From Oscillospiraceae bacterium (GTDB taxonomy: Bacteria > Bacillota > Clostridia > Oscillospirales > Acutalibacteraceae), in contig SVON01000012.1 of assembly GCA_015066365.1 (NCBI GenBank), forward strand, positions 1 to 48,212: 48,212 bases of DNA. Reading direction: 5' to 3'. The position numbers were made by a program, and so were the translations under genes. The notes under the pieces are model-generated. The model saw nothing but the letters and a program-made list of their open reading frames with translations, was not told where the DNA came from and did no database searches. Shown here one piece after another: positions 7,537 to 16,960 of this stretch; position 1 is the first letter of the stretch; every line of letters starts with the position of its first letter.

Positions 7537-9006
7537 ATGAAAAAAATCACAAGCATCGCATTGGCTCTGCTGTTGCTGATCGGGCTGATGGGAACCTTGC
7601 CGGTGTACGCCGCCGGCTCTGCCACCATCTCTGCCAGCAAGTCCTCCGTCACGGTGGGACAACAGGTGACCGTCACCGCCAAATACGCCGGCGGTAGCGC
7701 GGGCATTGGCTCGCTGGACGCCTATTTCTATTACAACACCAAGGCCTTTGAATACGTTTCCTGCTCCGGTGCCACCGCCGCCGGCGGAGCCGGCACCATC
7801 AAGATCTCCTATTTCTGCCAAGACGTGACCGCCCCCAAGACGGTGACCGTATCGGTCACGCTGAAGGCGGTGGGCGTGGGCAACGGCAACTTTAAGTGGG
7901 AGACCGAGGGTATGTACTCGGACAACGACGACCTGCTGGGCACCCCCGGCAAGAGTCTGTCGGTCTCGGTCACCAACCCCACCAAGTCCGGGGACGCCAC
8001 CCTCTCCTTCCTCAAGCCCTCTAAGGGCACCCTTTCCCCCAAGTTTGATAAGAACGTCACCAACTACACCGTGACGGTGCCCTATTCGGTGACCCGGTGC
8101 CTGCTGAACTACGGCACCACCGACCCCCAGGCCCAGACCGCCGTGGCGGGCAGCGCCAACCTGAAGGTGGGCAAAAACACCCGGTCGGTCACCGTCACCG
8201 CGCAAAACGGCACCACCAAAAAATACACCGTGGTCATCACCCGCGAGCCGGCCACCGACACCGATAACACCACCTCCTCTTCCGGCTCCACCACCTCCAC
8301 CACCGCCCCCACAGCGCCGCCCAAGGATACCCTGGAGGTAACGGTAGGGGACAAGGCTATGTACGTGGCGGAAAGCCAGACCACCGAGAAGCTGCCCACC
8401 AACTTCGACTGGGATTTTATCACCGTCAACGGGGTGGATGTACCCGCCGGCAAGCACAAGAACGCCGACCTGACGGTGCTGTATCTGCTGGAAAAAGAGG
8501 GGGATGGCGGCGCCTTTTATCTTTACGACCCGGCCACCGAGACCTTTGCCCCCTACTATAAATTATCGTTGAAATCGGCGGTGTACACCGTCCACAGCCT
8601 GCCTCAGGGCAGCGTAGCACCCGCCGGCACCAAAGAGGGCACCTTCACCTATAAGGACGTGCAGGTGAGCGCCTTTCTGTACGAGGACGAGGCGCTGAAG
8701 GATTTTGCCATCCTGCAGGTGACCACCCCGGAGGGCAAGACCGGCCTGTACGTGTTTGACAGCGCCGAAAAAGCCTTTTTGCGGTACGTGGCCCCCACCG
8801 AGGGCGTTGCCACCCCGCAAAAGGATACCAACACCCCGGCGGTGATTCTGGAGGAGGAAAAGAGCGGCGGTATCGCGGCCTTCTTCCGGGAATATCAGCA
8901 GGTTTTGCTGATCAGCACCGCCGCCGTAGCCGCCCTGGCTCTGCTGATCATCGGCATCGTGCTGGTGGTGCGTATGTCCGGCGGTGGCAACAAAGGTAAG
9001 CACTAA
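7537..9006 (+). CDS. Membrane-anchored protein with cohesin-like and cadherin-like domains
   Basis: Exported 489-residue protein: signal peptide 1-25 (cleavage near VYAA), then a beta-sandwich of about 26-148 that resembles cohesins (SVTVGQQVTVTAKYAG, then a Y-F-Y-Y-N strand and a long VSVTLKAV strand). A cadherin-like beta-sandwich (about 152-232) resembles the one in the upstream protein. A Thr/Ser-rich linker and a second unrecognised domain (about 265-435) precede a transmembrane helix (about 455-478) and a short basic cytoplasmic tail. It probably shares a transcript with the dockerin glucosaminidase and could be its surface receptor. Cohesin assignment is by resemblance. Confidence 0.75.
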   Translation: MKKITSIALALLLLIGLMGTLPVYAAGSATISASKSSVTVGQQVTVTAKYAGGSAGIGSLDAYFYYNTKAFEYVSCSGATAAGGAGTIKISYFCQDVTAPKTVTVSVTLKAVGVGNGNFKWETEGMYSDNDDLLGTPGKSLSVSVTNPTKSGDATLSFLKPSKGTLSPKFDKNVTNYTVTVPYSVTRCLLNYGTTDPQAQTAVAGSANLKVGKNTRSVTVTAQNGTTKKYTVVITREPATDTDNTTSSSGSTTSTTAPTAPPKDTLEVTVGDKAMYVAESQTTEKLPTNFDWDFITVNGVDVPAGKHKNADLTVLYLLEKEGDGGAFYLYDPATETFAPYYKLSLKSAVYTVHSLPQGSVAPAGTKEGTFTYKDVQVSAFLYEDEALKDFAILQVTTPEGKTGLYVFDSAEKAFLRYVAPTEGVATPQKDTNTPAVILEEEKSGGIAAFFREYQQVLLISTAAVAALALLIIGIVLVVRMSGGGNKGKH

Positions 9007-9017
9007 AACGAATCATA

Positions 9018-9055
9018 AAAAAAGCGTAAAGGGCTCTATCCCTTTACGCTTTTTT
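9018..9055. terminator. Bidirectional terminator
   Basis: Long stem AAAAAAGCGTAAAGGG / CCCTTTACGCTTTTTT with a 6-base loop. It serves the rightward cohesin-like gene and the leftward Cys-rich gene, whose last codons and stop fall inside the hairpin. Confidence 0.9.
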
Positions 9056-9245
9056 GATTGCGCGGGCATATCCACTCGTCACACACCTCGCCTAAACACC
9101 CCTCGTAACAGCACAACATATAATCGCACTCATCACAACAGCATACAATAGGAAATCCGTTTGCATCTAGGTGCTCTCCGTTTCCGGGGCAATCCTTTCC
9201 TCCATTTCCCGGAATAAGTTCTACCCCGGTTACGTCGATGATCAT
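9036..9245 (-). CDS. Small cysteine-rich protein, function unknown
   Basis: A 69-residue protein; the start at 9245 is chosen because GAAAGGAGAGG lies just upstream, whereas the in-frame ATG at 9314 lacks a ribosome-binding site. Ten cysteines occur, most in a cluster in the C-terminal half (CCCDEC, LCC, then spaced C's to WICP), suggesting metal binding or disulfide linkage. No signal peptide or membrane segment is seen. It is transcribed divergently from an HTH regulator (9363-9566), with an AT-rich shared intergenic region. Not recognised. Confidence 0.65.
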   Translation of the reverse strand: MIIDVTGVELIPGNGGKDCPGNGEHLDANGFPIVCCCDECDYMLCCYEGCLGEVCDEWICPRNQKSVKG

Positions 9246-9317
9246 AAGCCCTCTCCTTTCTAATTTATCTAACTTATTCATTATATAATGTATTAGTCTA
9301 TATGTAAAGGGCAAAAT

Positions 9318-9363
9318 TAAGATAATATCTCATTAAAATATATGATATGGAGACATTATCTTA
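9318..9363. promoter_or_regulatory. Inverted-repeat operator overlapping the HTH start codon
   Basis: Arms TAAGATAATATCTC (9318-9331) and GAGACATTATCTTA (9350-9363) are inverted copies matching at 13 of 14 positions, separated by 18 bp. The right arm runs into the ATG of the HTH gene. This is the expected form of an autoregulatory site for the neighbouring regulator. Confidence 0.6.
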
Positions 9364-9566
9364 TGATTACATTAAACGTGCTCCCTTTATTAGAAAAGCA
9401 AGGCAAAACCAAGTATTGGCTGTACAAGCAACTTGGTATGAGCTATCAAAATTTCAGCCGAATGATCCATAATGAAACCAAATCCATTCGTTATGAGAAT
9501 ATTGAAACGCTGTGTTTCCTGTTGCATTGTACGCCTAACGAATTATTCTTAATCACAGAAGACTAA
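9363..9566 (+). CDS. Small XRE/Cro-type HTH regulator
   Basis: A 67-residue protein that is a single helix-turn-helix domain (HTH_26-like): helices around KYWLYKQLG and SYQNFSRMIH, then IRYENIETLCFLLHCTPNELF. It would bind DNA as a dimer, most likely the dyad overlapping its own start. The ATG at 9363 is preferred over 9342 because of a GGAG ten bases upstream and because the upstream ATG has none. Base composition is AT-rich compared with neighbouring operons, consistent with transfer. Its partner is the divergent Cys-rich protein. Confidence 0.85.
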   Translation: MITLNVLPLLEKQGKTKYWLYKQLGMSYQNFSRMIHNETKSIRYENIETLCFLLHCTPNELFLITED

Positions 9567-9570
9567 CTAA

Positions 9571-9608
9571 AAAAAAGCACCCGATGCTCACGCATCGGGT
9601 GCTTTTTT
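9571..9608. terminator. Bidirectional terminator between the HTH gene and the clp operon
   Basis: A 17-bp stem with A-run and T-run arms (AAAAAAGCACCC...GGGTGCTTTTTT) around a 4-base loop lies between the convergent HTH and clp genes. Confidence 0.9.
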
Positions 9609-9610
9609 AG

Positions 9611-11902
9611 TTACGTGTAATTCAGCCGGATGCCACCCTCGGCATCTGTCTCGATGGACACCGCTTGGGGGGGAATCTCATACCGGGCCACGATCTCGCT
9701 GGCCAGCGCATCCTCCACCTGACGGCGGATGACGTTGCGCAGGTCGCGGGCCCCTCGCTTGCCACCGTGGGCGGCGGTAGCTAGGGCGGTCAGCGCCTCT
9801 TCGCTCCAGGTCAGCGCTATGCCACGGTGGGTCAGCGCCTCGCGCAGCTCGGTCAGCATCAGCCCGGCGATGGCACGGAAATCCTCTACCGACAAGGGAC
9901 GGAAGAACACCACCTCGTCTACACGACCAATGAACTCCGGTCGCAGGAAATCGCTCAGCGCCTTCACCGCCTTCTCTTTGGCGGCCTCAGACTGGCTCTG
10001 ACCAAAGCCCATCAGCGTATCCTTTAGATTGCTGCCGGCGTTGGAGGTCATCACGATGACGGTATTCTCAAAGTTGACCACACGGCCGTGAGCGTCGGTG
10101 ACCCGACCCTCGTCCAGAATTTGCAACAGGATGTTCAGCACGTCCGGGTGGGCCTTTTCGATCTCATCCAGCAGGATCACCGAATAGGGCTTTCTGCGCA
10201 CCTTTTCGGTCAGCTGGCCGGCCTCGTCGTACCCCACGTAGCCGGGGGGCGAGCCGATGATGCGGGATACCGCGTGCTTCTCCATAAACTCAGACATATC
10301 CAGACGGATCAGCGTCTCGGGGGTATCAAACAGCTCGGCGGCCAACACCTTGACCAGCTCGGTCTTACCCACGCCGGTGGAGCCCACAAAGATAAAGGAG
10401 GCGGGACGGCGGCGGGGGCTGAGCTGGACCCGGCTACGGCGGATGGCGGCGGAAACGGCGGTGACCGCCTCCTCCTGACCGATGATCTTAGCCCGCAGAT
10501 GGTCCTCCAGCTTGGCCAGACGACCCAACTCACTCTCTTGCACTTTAGAGGCCGGGATACCGGTCCACAGCTCGATCACCTTGGCCAAAGCTTCCTCCCC
10601 CACCGGGGCGGCGGTGGCCTCGGGGCGGATGGCATCCGCCTGCTGCTGCACCTGGGCCATCTGGGCTCGGGTGTTGCTCAGCTTCTCATAGTCGATGGTT
10701 TCCTCCGCCATCGCCTCTTCCTCTTCGGTGCCGAGCCGAGCCAATTCCTTTTGCAGGTCGGCGTACTCGTCGGCCTTTTTGTTGGCCAGAGCCGTGGCGG
10801 CACAGGCCTCATCCAGCAGGTCGATGGCCTTATCCGGCAGGAACCGATCGGTGATGTACCGCTCGGACAGGGTCACCGCCTGACGGAGCACCACGGCGGA
10901 CAGCGTGACACCGTGATAGGCCTCGTAATAGGGGCGCACCCCCAATAAAATCTCATAGGCGGCCTGCAGAGAGGGCTCCTCCACCGTCACCGGCTGGAAC
11001 CGACGCTCCAGAGCGGCGTCCTTTTCGATGTGTTTGCGGTATTCGTTAAAGGTGGTGGCACCGATCACCTGGATCTCACCCCGGGACAGAGCCGGTTTGA
11101 GGATGTTGGCGGCGGACATACTGCCCTCCGCATCGCCGGTGCCCACCAGGTTATGCACCTCGTCGATAAACAGGATGACGTTGCCCGCCTGGCGCACCTC
11201 GTCCACCAAACCCTTGATGCGGCTCTCAAACTGACCCCGGAACTGGGTACCCGCCACCAAGGCGGTCAGGTCCAGCAGGTGCACCTCTTTATCCCGCAGG
11301 CGGGGCGGCACCTCCCCCCGGGCGATGCGGGAGGCCAGACCCTCGGCGATGGCGGTTTTACCCACGCCGGGCTCACCGATGAGGCAGGGGTTGTTCTTAC
11401 TGCGGCGGGACAAAATCTGGGTGACCCGATAGATCTCCCGGTCCCGACCGATGGTGGGGTCCACCTGACCGGCCTTGGCTCTGGCGGTCAGATTGGTGCA
11501 ATAGGTGTCCAAAAACTTGCGTTTTTTCTCCGGCTCGGGCTTCTTTTTGCTCTTCTTCCCCTTACCCTCCTGCGGGGGCTCCTCTGCCGACTCGCGGGGC
11601 GGGGGCGGGGGACCAAACAGATTTTGCAGAAAGGGGAAGGAGGGCGCGCCACCGGGGGAAAAATCCTCCCCCTCAGCGCTTTCACCAGCCAGCTCCATCA
11701 TCTCGGTCATCTGCTCTTCCATCTGGTCCAGCTCTTCCTCCCCGATGCCGAATCGCTCCAGCATCTGGTTGATGGGGCCGATGTTCAGCTCCCGGGCACA
11801 ACGCATACAATAGCCCTCGTTTTGCCCCTCTTTCTGATCCGGCCGTTGGACAAACACCACCGCCGGACGCTCTTTGCATTTTGTACACAGAATCATGGCC
11901 AT
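9611..11902 (-). CDS. Clp protease ATP-binding subunit with N-terminal zinc finger (ClpE/ClpC-like)
   Basis: AAA+ unfoldase of 763 residues that would feed substrates to ClpP. An N-terminal zinc finger (CTKC near residue 6 and CMRC near 33) resembles ClpE/McsA. After an acidic and Pro/Lys-rich linker come two AAA+ modules: Walker [10 protein letters not shown] (about residue 178) and GSTGVGKTE (about 508), each with a Walker B. The loop with LMGFGQ after the second Walker B is in the position of the ClpP-docking loop. The ClpC N-domain repeats are absent, which fits ClpE better. It is the last gene of the ecfA1-to-clp operon, 3 bases after pgsA. Confidence 0.88.
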   Translation of the reverse strand: MAMILCTKCKERPAVVFVQRPDQKEGQNEGYCMRCARELNIGPINQMLERFGIGEEELDQMEEQMTEMMELAGESAEGEDFSPGGAPSFPFLQNLFGPPPPPRESAEEPPQEGKGKKSKKKPEPEKKRKFLDTYCTNLTARAKAGQVDPTIGRDREIYRVTQILSRRSKNNPCLIGEPGVGKTAIAEGLASRIARGEVPPRLRDKEVHLLDLTALVAGTQFRGQFESRIKGLVDEVRQAGNVILFIDEVHNLVGTGDAEGSMSAANILKPALSRGEIQVIGATTFNEYRKHIEKDAALERRFQPVTVEEPSLQAAYEILLGVRPYYEAYHGVTLSAVVLRQAVTLSERYITDRFLPDKAIDLLDEACAATALANKKADEYADLQKELARLGTEEEEAMAEETIDYEKLSNTRAQMAQVQQQADAIRPEATAAPVGEEALAKVIELWTGIPASKVQESELGRLAKLEDHLRAKIIGQEEAVTAVSAAIRRSRVQLSPRRRPASFIFVGSTGVGKTELVKVLAAELFDTPETLIRLDMSEFMEKHAVSRIIGSPPGYVGYDEAGQLTEKVRRKPYSVILLDEIEKAHPDVLNILLQILDEGRVTDAHGRVVNFENTVIVMTSNAGSNLKDTLMGFGQSQSEAAKEKAVKALSDFLRPEFIGRVDEVVFFRPLSVEDFRAIAGLMLTELREALTHRGIALTWSEEALTALATAAHGGKRGARDLRNVIRRQVEDALASEIVARYEIPPQAVSIETDAEGGIRLNYT

Positions 11903-11905
11903 AGG

Positions 11906-12508
11906 TTAACCTTTCTCCGGGATCTCGGTGGACGCAGGGGTCTCCTCCCTCATTTCTTCACGACGGATCTGAAGATACAGACGGAAATAGCCGACAAAGG
12001 CCAACAGCATACACAGGCTGGCGGAGCCCACCAGAATCCACTTGGCGGTGGGGGACAGCACGTCCCGCCACAGAACGATCACCAGCATACAGATATAAAA
12101 CATAATGGTGGACAGCTTACCAAACCAGCGGGAGCCCCGCACCTTGCTCTTACGGCGGAGCAGGATGACGCTGCCGATGGCCTGGCACACCTCTTTGATC
12201 AGGCACAGCAGGGCCAAGGGGCGCAGCTCTATATAGCGATAGGCCAACGCCGCCACCACCGAGATCTGGGTCAGCTTGTCGGACAGGGGATCCAACAATT
12301 TACCGCAATCGGTGATCATATTGAATTTCCGGGCGATAAACCCGTCCAGCATATCCGTCACACCGGACAGCAGCAGCACCAAAAAGGCCCACTCGTCACA
12401 GCCCAACAGATACAACGTCATAAACGGCAGGATCAACAGAATCCGCAACACCGACAGGGCGTTGGGAATATTCCATTTCCACTGAACATTCAAAATCTGC
12501 ATAACCAT
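11906..12508 (-). CDS. pgsA: CDP-diacylglycerol-glycerol-3-phosphate 3-phosphatidyltransferase
   Basis: Membrane enzyme making phosphatidylglycerol phosphate from CDP-diacylglycerol and glycerol-3-phosphate. The 200-residue product carries the CDP-alcohol phosphatidyltransferase motif DG-x2-AR-x8-G-x3-D-x3-D, seen as DGFIAR...G...D...D in the segment starting DMLDGFIAR. Several hydrophobic helices span the protein. A GAGGTG precedes the first ATG by only four bases, so the second ATG two codons later is also possible. It lies in the middle of the ecf-truA-cvpA-clp operon. Confidence 0.9.
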   Translation of the reverse strand: MVMQILNVQWKWNIPNALSVLRILLILPFMTLYLLGCDEWAFLVLLLSGVTDMLDGFIARKFNMITDCGKLLDPLSDKLTQISVVAALAYRYIELRPLALLCLIKEVCQAIGSVILLRRKSKVRGSRWFGKLSTIMFYICMLVIVLWRDVLSPTAKWILVGSASLCMLLAFVGYFRLYLQIRREEMREETPASTEIPEKG

Positions 12509-12541
12509 TTACACCTCGAAACCAGGATAGATAATCAAAAC

Positions 12542-13252
12542 TTATTGGCCGGTCATCAGGATTTTCAGCGCCGCGCCCATAGGGCTGACGGAATCCAGCC
12601 AACTGACCAGCAGGGTGGAGTCCACCACCTCCGGGGTCAACCAGGAGATCCAGCCGGTAGCCGCCAGAATGTCGATGATCTGCACCGCGAAAAACACCCA
12701 CAGCAGGCCCTGGGCCACACCGGCCACCACGCCCAACCATTTGTTGACCTTTTTGATGCCGGGGATCTTGGCCAGCAGGCCCAACACCCGCAACAACCAA
12801 CCCAGCACGAACAGCAACACTAAGAACAGGATCACCGAACAAATCAGTTCCAGAACCGGCTTGATCTTGGGGGCCACCACCTTGTCCGAAACACTCTGGG
12901 CCAGGGTGGTTTTGCCATCCCCTGCCTGCTCCAGCACCGCCTCACCGTTGCCCAAATTCTGCCGCTCCAACTGATTTCTCACAAACGCGGGCATCTCCGC
13001 CAAGGCGTCGTCCACCTGCGCGGCGGTCAGCTTGCCGGACTGGGCCTCTTCACCAAAGCTGCTGAGCACCGCCGGCTCTACAAAGGCGTCGTAGGTCAGA
13101 CTGGCAGCCGGTCCGGCCAACCAGGAGGACAGCACCAACGCCAACACAAAGGTCAGCACCCCGGTAATGGTCTTCAAAAAGCCTCGCTTTTTCCCTAAAG
13201 CGACCAAGCCCAAAAACATCAGCAGTACAATTCCATCTATTAAGTATGCCAT
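12542..13252 (-). CDS. CvpA family membrane protein
   Basis: A 236-residue membrane protein. The N-terminal pair of helices with GKKRGFLK between them and the C-terminal helix set around IPGIKKVNKWLGVVAG match the CvpA family; CvpA-like proteins have roles in membrane and envelope homeostasis. A soluble insert (about residues 60-125) rich in Ala/Gln/Glu separates the halves, a common feature of clostridial members. The ATG follows AGGAGG. It lies 43 bases after the DUF5711 gene in the same operon. Confidence 0.8.
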   Translation of the reverse strand: MAYLIDGIVLLMFLGLVALGKKRGFLKTITGVLTFVLALVLSSWLAGPAASLTYDAFVEPAVLSSFGEEAQSGKLTAAQVDDALAEMPAFVRNQLERQNLGNGEAVLEQAGDGKTTLAQSVSDKVVAPKIKPVLELICSVILFLVLLFVLGWLLRVLGLLAKIPGIKKVNKWLGVVAGVAQGLLWVFFAVQIIDILAATGWISWLTPEVVDSTLLVSWLDSVSPMGAALKILMTGQ

Positions 13253-13295
13253 CCTTTATCCCTCCTATTTGTCGTAATCACAAAGTTATCACAAA

Positions 13296-14501
13296 TTATT
13301 TCAGCTCGTATTCCTGCAGGTGGCTGACCCCCAATACCACGGCCCGGTTTTCATCCAGCACCGCTTGGCGGCCATCCGCCTCCACCTTGACCTTGTCGCC
13401 CACCGACTGCTCGGACAGGCGTTGCACGTAGCCGTCGGTCAGCAATAAAAAGTGGTTCTCATCCGCCGACAGCTGGCGAAAATCGCCGATAAACGCCACG
13501 GTCTGCACCAGCGTGGTGTTGCCGTTGACCAGATGCACCTCGCCGTCGCCGGTGGCACCGTAGGAACGCAGAGCCAGGGCCAACCGATCCTTGCCCACGG
13601 CATAGCCCAAAATGCGTTTGCCCTCTTGCTTATATTCGCTGACGTCACCATTCTGGCAGTTGAGCAGGATCACCCGATCCTCACCCACCGCCGCCAAACG
13701 GTGGTCGGCAAAATAGGAAAGCCGATACAGCAGCGTATCCTTGACCCGGTGGGCGTGGGTGGCCTCATTGGCACCGGAGGTCAGGTCAAAAGCCTCCACG
13801 TAGGTGTCCAGATTGCCGTTGTCCGCCACCGCGCTGAGCAGGGCCACCTGGTTCCCGTCCGGAGACAGGGCCACGTCGGTGGCGGTGCGGTTACGGCTGC
13901 GGGCATACAGCTCCTTGCCCTCGTCGTCGTACACCTTGACCTGCACCTGATAGCCCTGGGGACCATCGGTGAGCACCGCAAACTGCCCCTCCTCGTTCAG
14001 GGCCGCCGACAGGATCTCCTGCTCGGTCTCGAATTCCAGCTCCATCCCGCCGCGGGTGGTCAGATACACCCGCTTGCCTCCCTGCTCGGCCAGCAGGGCA
14101 TAGTCACCGGCGGCACGCAGAAGCCCGTTGGGCACCGCACAGTTGTAGCGGCTCATCTCGGCTCCGTTGTCGTCGTAATAGATTAGATGGCTGTCGGTGA
14201 GCAAAACGGTATAGTCCTCGGTACGGCATAAGCGCTGAGCCCCGATGCCGGACACGTCCACCGGATACTCACCGGTGCCGCCGTCGAACCAGTCGGAGAT
14301 GGAGGCAAAGAGCTGATCCGGTGCCAACCAATCCCAGTTTTGCCATACAAACACCAGTAGGGCGCACACGCCCACCAACACCACGCCACGCACAATAGCC
14401 TGACGGCGCTGATGGCGGCGGCGCATCTGCCGCTTATCCTCGGCGGTCATCGGCTGTTGCCGCTTGTCGGCTTCCGCTTTTTTCTTGTTAAACTGGATCA
14501 A
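13296..14501 (-). CDS. DUF5711 family membrane-anchored beta-propeller-like protein
   Basis: A 401-residue protein with a basic N terminus, one transmembrane helix (about residues 37-55) and an extracytoplasmic region with repeated beta-strand units (YDDNG, VYDDEGKELY, LSPDGNQVAL, NGDVSEY) reminiscent of a WD40/PQQ-type propeller. This is the DUF5711 arrangement; function unknown. Its place between truA and cvpA in a tightly packed operon suggests a constitutive envelope role. Confidence 0.75.
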   Translation of the reverse strand: MIQFNKKKAEADKRQQPMTAEDKRQMRRRHQRRQAIVRGVVLVGVCALLVFVWQNWDWLAPDQLFASISDWFDGGTGEYPVDVSGIGAQRLCRTEDYTVLLTDSHLIYYDDNGAEMSRYNCAVPNGLLRAAGDYALLAEQGGKRVYLTTRGGMELEFETEQEILSAALNEEGQFAVLTDGPQGYQVQVKVYDDEGKELYARSRNRTATDVALSPDGNQVALLSAVADNGNLDTYVEAFDLTSGANEATHAHRVKDTLLYRLSYFADHRLAAVGEDRVILLNCQNGDVSEYKQEGKRILGYAVGKDRLALALRSYGATGDGEVHLVNGNTTLVQTVAFIGDFRQLSADENHFLLLTDGYVQRLSEQSVGDKVKVEADGRQAVLDENRAVVLGVSHLQEYELK

Positions 14502-14518
14502 TACGGCAACCTCCTTGG

Positions 14519-15262
14519 TTAATCGTTATAAAACACCCGTTCCAGGCACAAACCCTGCGCCGGGGCGGTAGGGCCGGCCTTGGTCCGGTCCCCACTCTCA
14601 AAAATGGCAGGTAGGCCGTCTGCCGGCAGGCGGCCTGCGGCCACCTCCAGCAGGGTACCCACCATGATGCGTACCATATTATACAGAAACCCGTCTCCCT
14701 CGACGGTAAACAGCACCATGTCCCCCTGCCGGGTCACCGAGCAGGTGTGGATGGTGCGCCGGGTGGTGCCCTGCACGTCGCTGCCGGCACCGCAGAACGC
14801 GGCAAAATCGTGGGTGCCCACATACTCCTGCCCCATCCGGTTCAGGCGGTCTGTGTCCAACGGCTTTTTTACCCACAGGGCGTATTTGTCGTACACCGGA
14901 TGGCGTTGGGGACCGTTCCAGATACGGTAGACATACCGCTTGCCGGCGGCGTGATAACGGGGGTGAAACGCCTCTTCTACCTCCCGTGCCTCATAGACGG
15001 AGATGTCCCGGGGCAGGTGATAATTCAGCGCGCTGCACAGTTTATCTCCCCGCAGGGGGCTGGCGGTGTCAAAGGCACAGCAGAACATATCCGCGTGCAC
15101 CCCGGCATCGGTGCGGGAACAGCCGGTCACCCCGGCGCGTACCCCGGTGACCGCCTCTATGGCGTCCTGCAGGGTCTGTTGCACCGTCACCCCGTTGGGT
15201 TGCACCTGCCAGCCGTGATAGGCGGTGCCGTCGTAGCGCAGGGTCAACATAATTCGTGCCAT
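14519..15262 (-). CDS. truA: tRNA pseudouridine(38-40) synthase
   Basis: Isomerises uridines 38-40 in the tRNA anticodon stem-loop. The 247 residues match the family length. The catalytic aspartate is D52 in CSRTDAGVHA; the N-terminal LRYDGTAYHGWQ and C-terminal FLYNMVRIMVG motifs are also present. It lies 18 bases after ecfT, as in the conserved Firmicutes ecf-truA order, but the usual downstream rplM-rpsI pair is replaced here by DUF5711-cvpA-pgsA-clp. Confidence 0.97.
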   Translation of the reverse strand: MARIMLTLRYDGTAYHGWQVQPNGVTVQQTLQDAIEAVTGVRAGVTGCSRTDAGVHADMFCCAFDTASPLRGDKLCSALNYHLPRDISVYEAREVEEAFHPRYHAAGKRYVYRIWNGPQRHPVYDKYALWVKKPLDTDRLNRMGQEYVGTHDFAAFCGAGSDVQGTTRRTIHTCSVTRQGDMVLFTVEGDGFLYNMVRIMVGTLLEVAAGRLPADGLPAIFESGDRTKAGPTAPAQGLCLERVFYND

Positions 15263-15280
15263 TCCGACACCTCCCGTTCG

Positions 15281-16081
15281 TTATAAAAGAATATTCAGCA
15301 CGATCAACCCTGCCAACACCAGCAGGTATGCGCTCAGCGCCACCCAGTCCAGACGGGTGGTGCGTAGCTGCTTCATCCGGGTGCGGCCTTGCCCACCCTG
15401 ATAGCAGCGGCACTCCATCGCCATCGCCAGGTCGTAAGCCCGGCGGAAGGAGGAGACGAACAGCGGGATAAGGATGGGCACCAGCGCCTTGACCCGGCGG
15501 AGCAGACCGCCGGACTCCATATCCGCGCCGCGGGCCTTTTGGGCCGCCATGATCTTGTCGGTCTCCTCCATCAGGGTGGGGATAAACCGCAGGGCGATGG
15601 TCATCATCATCGCCAGCTCGTGGGGGTTCACCTTCACCAGCTTCAGAGGGGCGAGCAATCGCTCGATACCGTCGGTCAGAGCGGTGGGGGTGGTGGTGTA
15701 GGTCAGCAGAGAGCTGCCTAGAATCAGACACACGATGCGCACCGCGATAAAGGCGGCATTGTTGAGACCGCCGGTGGTGACGTGGAGAAAGCCCCACCGC
15801 CACAAGGGGGTGCCCTCGTGGACGTACAGCACGTTGAGCAGGGCGGTGAACAGCACCAGGAACAGCACCGGACGAACGCTCTTAAACAGCATCTTCACCG
15901 GCAGCCGGGACAGGGCGACAACGGTAGCCAAAAAGACCACCGTCAGCAACACGCCCCACCAGTTTTGGGGCAGAAAAACCAACACGATGAACAAGAGGGT
16001 CAGCACCAGCTTCATCCGGGGATCCAGCTTGTGCAGAAAGGAATTTCCGGGGAAATACTGGCCAAAGGTCATATCTCTCAC
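15281..16081 (-). CDS. ecfT: Energy-coupling factor transporter transmembrane protein EcfT
   Basis: Scaffold membrane subunit of group II ECF vitamin importers; it couples the EcfA1/A2 ATPases to exchangeable S components. The 266-residue product has five or more hydrophobic helices and the two coupling-helix motifs, AQKARGADME (around residue 165) and AMECRCYQGG (around 222); the latter varies from the usual AMEARGY but keeps the X-R-X core. Its ATG overlaps the ecfA2 stop by four bases, indicating translational coupling. Confidence 0.95.
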   Translation of the reverse strand: MRDMTFGQYFPGNSFLHKLDPRMKLVLTLLFIVLVFLPQNWWGVLLTVVFLATVVALSRLPVKMLFKSVRPVLFLVLFTALLNVLYVHEGTPLWRWGFLHVTTGGLNNAAFIAVRIVCLILGSSLLTYTTTPTALTDGIERLLAPLKLVKVNPHELAMMMTIALRFIPTLMEETDKIMAAQKARGADMESGGLLRRVKALVPILIPLFVSSFRRAYDLAMAMECRCYQGGQGRTRMKQLRTTRLDWVALSAYLLVLAGLIVLNILL

Positions 16082-16938
16082 GTCCGGTCACCTCCTAACA
16101 ACAGAAGCAACTGGGTCACTGCCTGATCTATGGTATAGGCGGCGGTATCCACCGCCACCCCCTTTTGCCGCAGCAGCAGCAAAATCTTGGTGACCGCCGG
16201 GACGGTCAGGCCGATGGCTTCCAGCTCTTCGGCACGGGAGAACACCCGCTCCACCGTATCCAGCATCGCCACCCGACCATGGTTCATCACCAGCACGCGG
16301 TCCGCCACCCGGGCAATATCCTCCATGCTGTGGGATACCAGCAGCACGGTGGTGCCCCGCTGTTTTTGATAATCCCGGATCATCGCCAGCACCTGCTCGC
16401 GACCCCGGGGGTCCAGGCCGGCGGTGGGTTCGTCCAGAATGAGGATCTGGGGTTCCATCGCCATCACACCGGCGATGGCGGCCCGGCGCTTTTCACCGCC
16501 GGACAGATCAAAGGGGGACTTGTCCAGCATCTCCTTGGTCAGCCCCACGGTGGCGGCGGCATCCCGCACACGCCGGTCGATCTCCTCTTCGGGCAACCCC
16601 ATATTCCGGGGGCCAAAGGCAATATCTTTATAAATGGTATCCTCAAAAAGCTGATGCTCCGGATACTGGAACACCATCCCCACCTTAAACCGGACGTCCC
16701 GGATCTTCTTGGGATCCTCCCAGATATCCTTGCCCTCCAACAGCACCCGCCCCTGCTGGGGACGGACAAGCCCGTTGAGGTGCTGGATGAGGGTGGACTT
16801 TCCGGAGCCGGTATGGCCGATGATGCCCATCAGCTCGCCCTCCCGAATGTCCATAGACACCCCCCGGACGGCGTGCTGTTCAAAGGGCGATTTGACGCCG
16901 TAGGTATACACGATATTTTCTAACGTCAGCAGAGCCAT
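16078..16938 (-). CDS. ecfA2: Energy-coupling factor transporter ATPase EcfA2
   Basis: One of two ATPases of the ECF vitamin transporter. Walker A is GHTGSGKST, the Q-loop lies in FQYPEHQLF, the signature is LSGGEKRR and Walker B is LILDEPTAGLD, with the C-terminal helical extension typical of EcfA. 286 residues. It lies 22 bases after ecfA1 and overlaps ecfT by 4 bases. The EHQLF segment after the Q-loop is characteristic of the EcfA2 type. Confidence 0.95.
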   Translation of the reverse strand: MALLTLENIVYTYGVKSPFEQHAVRGVSMDIREGELMGIIGHTGSGKSTLIQHLNGLVRPQQGRVLLEGKDIWEDPKKIRDVRFKVGMVFQYPEHQLFEDTIYKDIAFGPRNMGLPEEEIDRRVRDAAATVGLTKEMLDKSPFDLSGGEKRRAAIAGVMAMEPQILILDEPTAGLDPRGREQVLAMIRDYQKQRGTTVLLVSHSMEDIARVADRVLVMNHGRVAMLDTVERVFSRAEELEAIGLTVPAVTKILLLLRQKGVAVDTAAYTIDQAVTQLLLLLGGDRT

Positions 16939-16960
16939 ACGGCGTCACCACCTTTCTTGT

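Noticed and set aside
11030-12823. 597-residue plus-strand ORF opposite clp, pgsA and cvpA
   Set aside because: It spans three well-supported genes on the other strand and is rich in His/Gln/Gly without domains.
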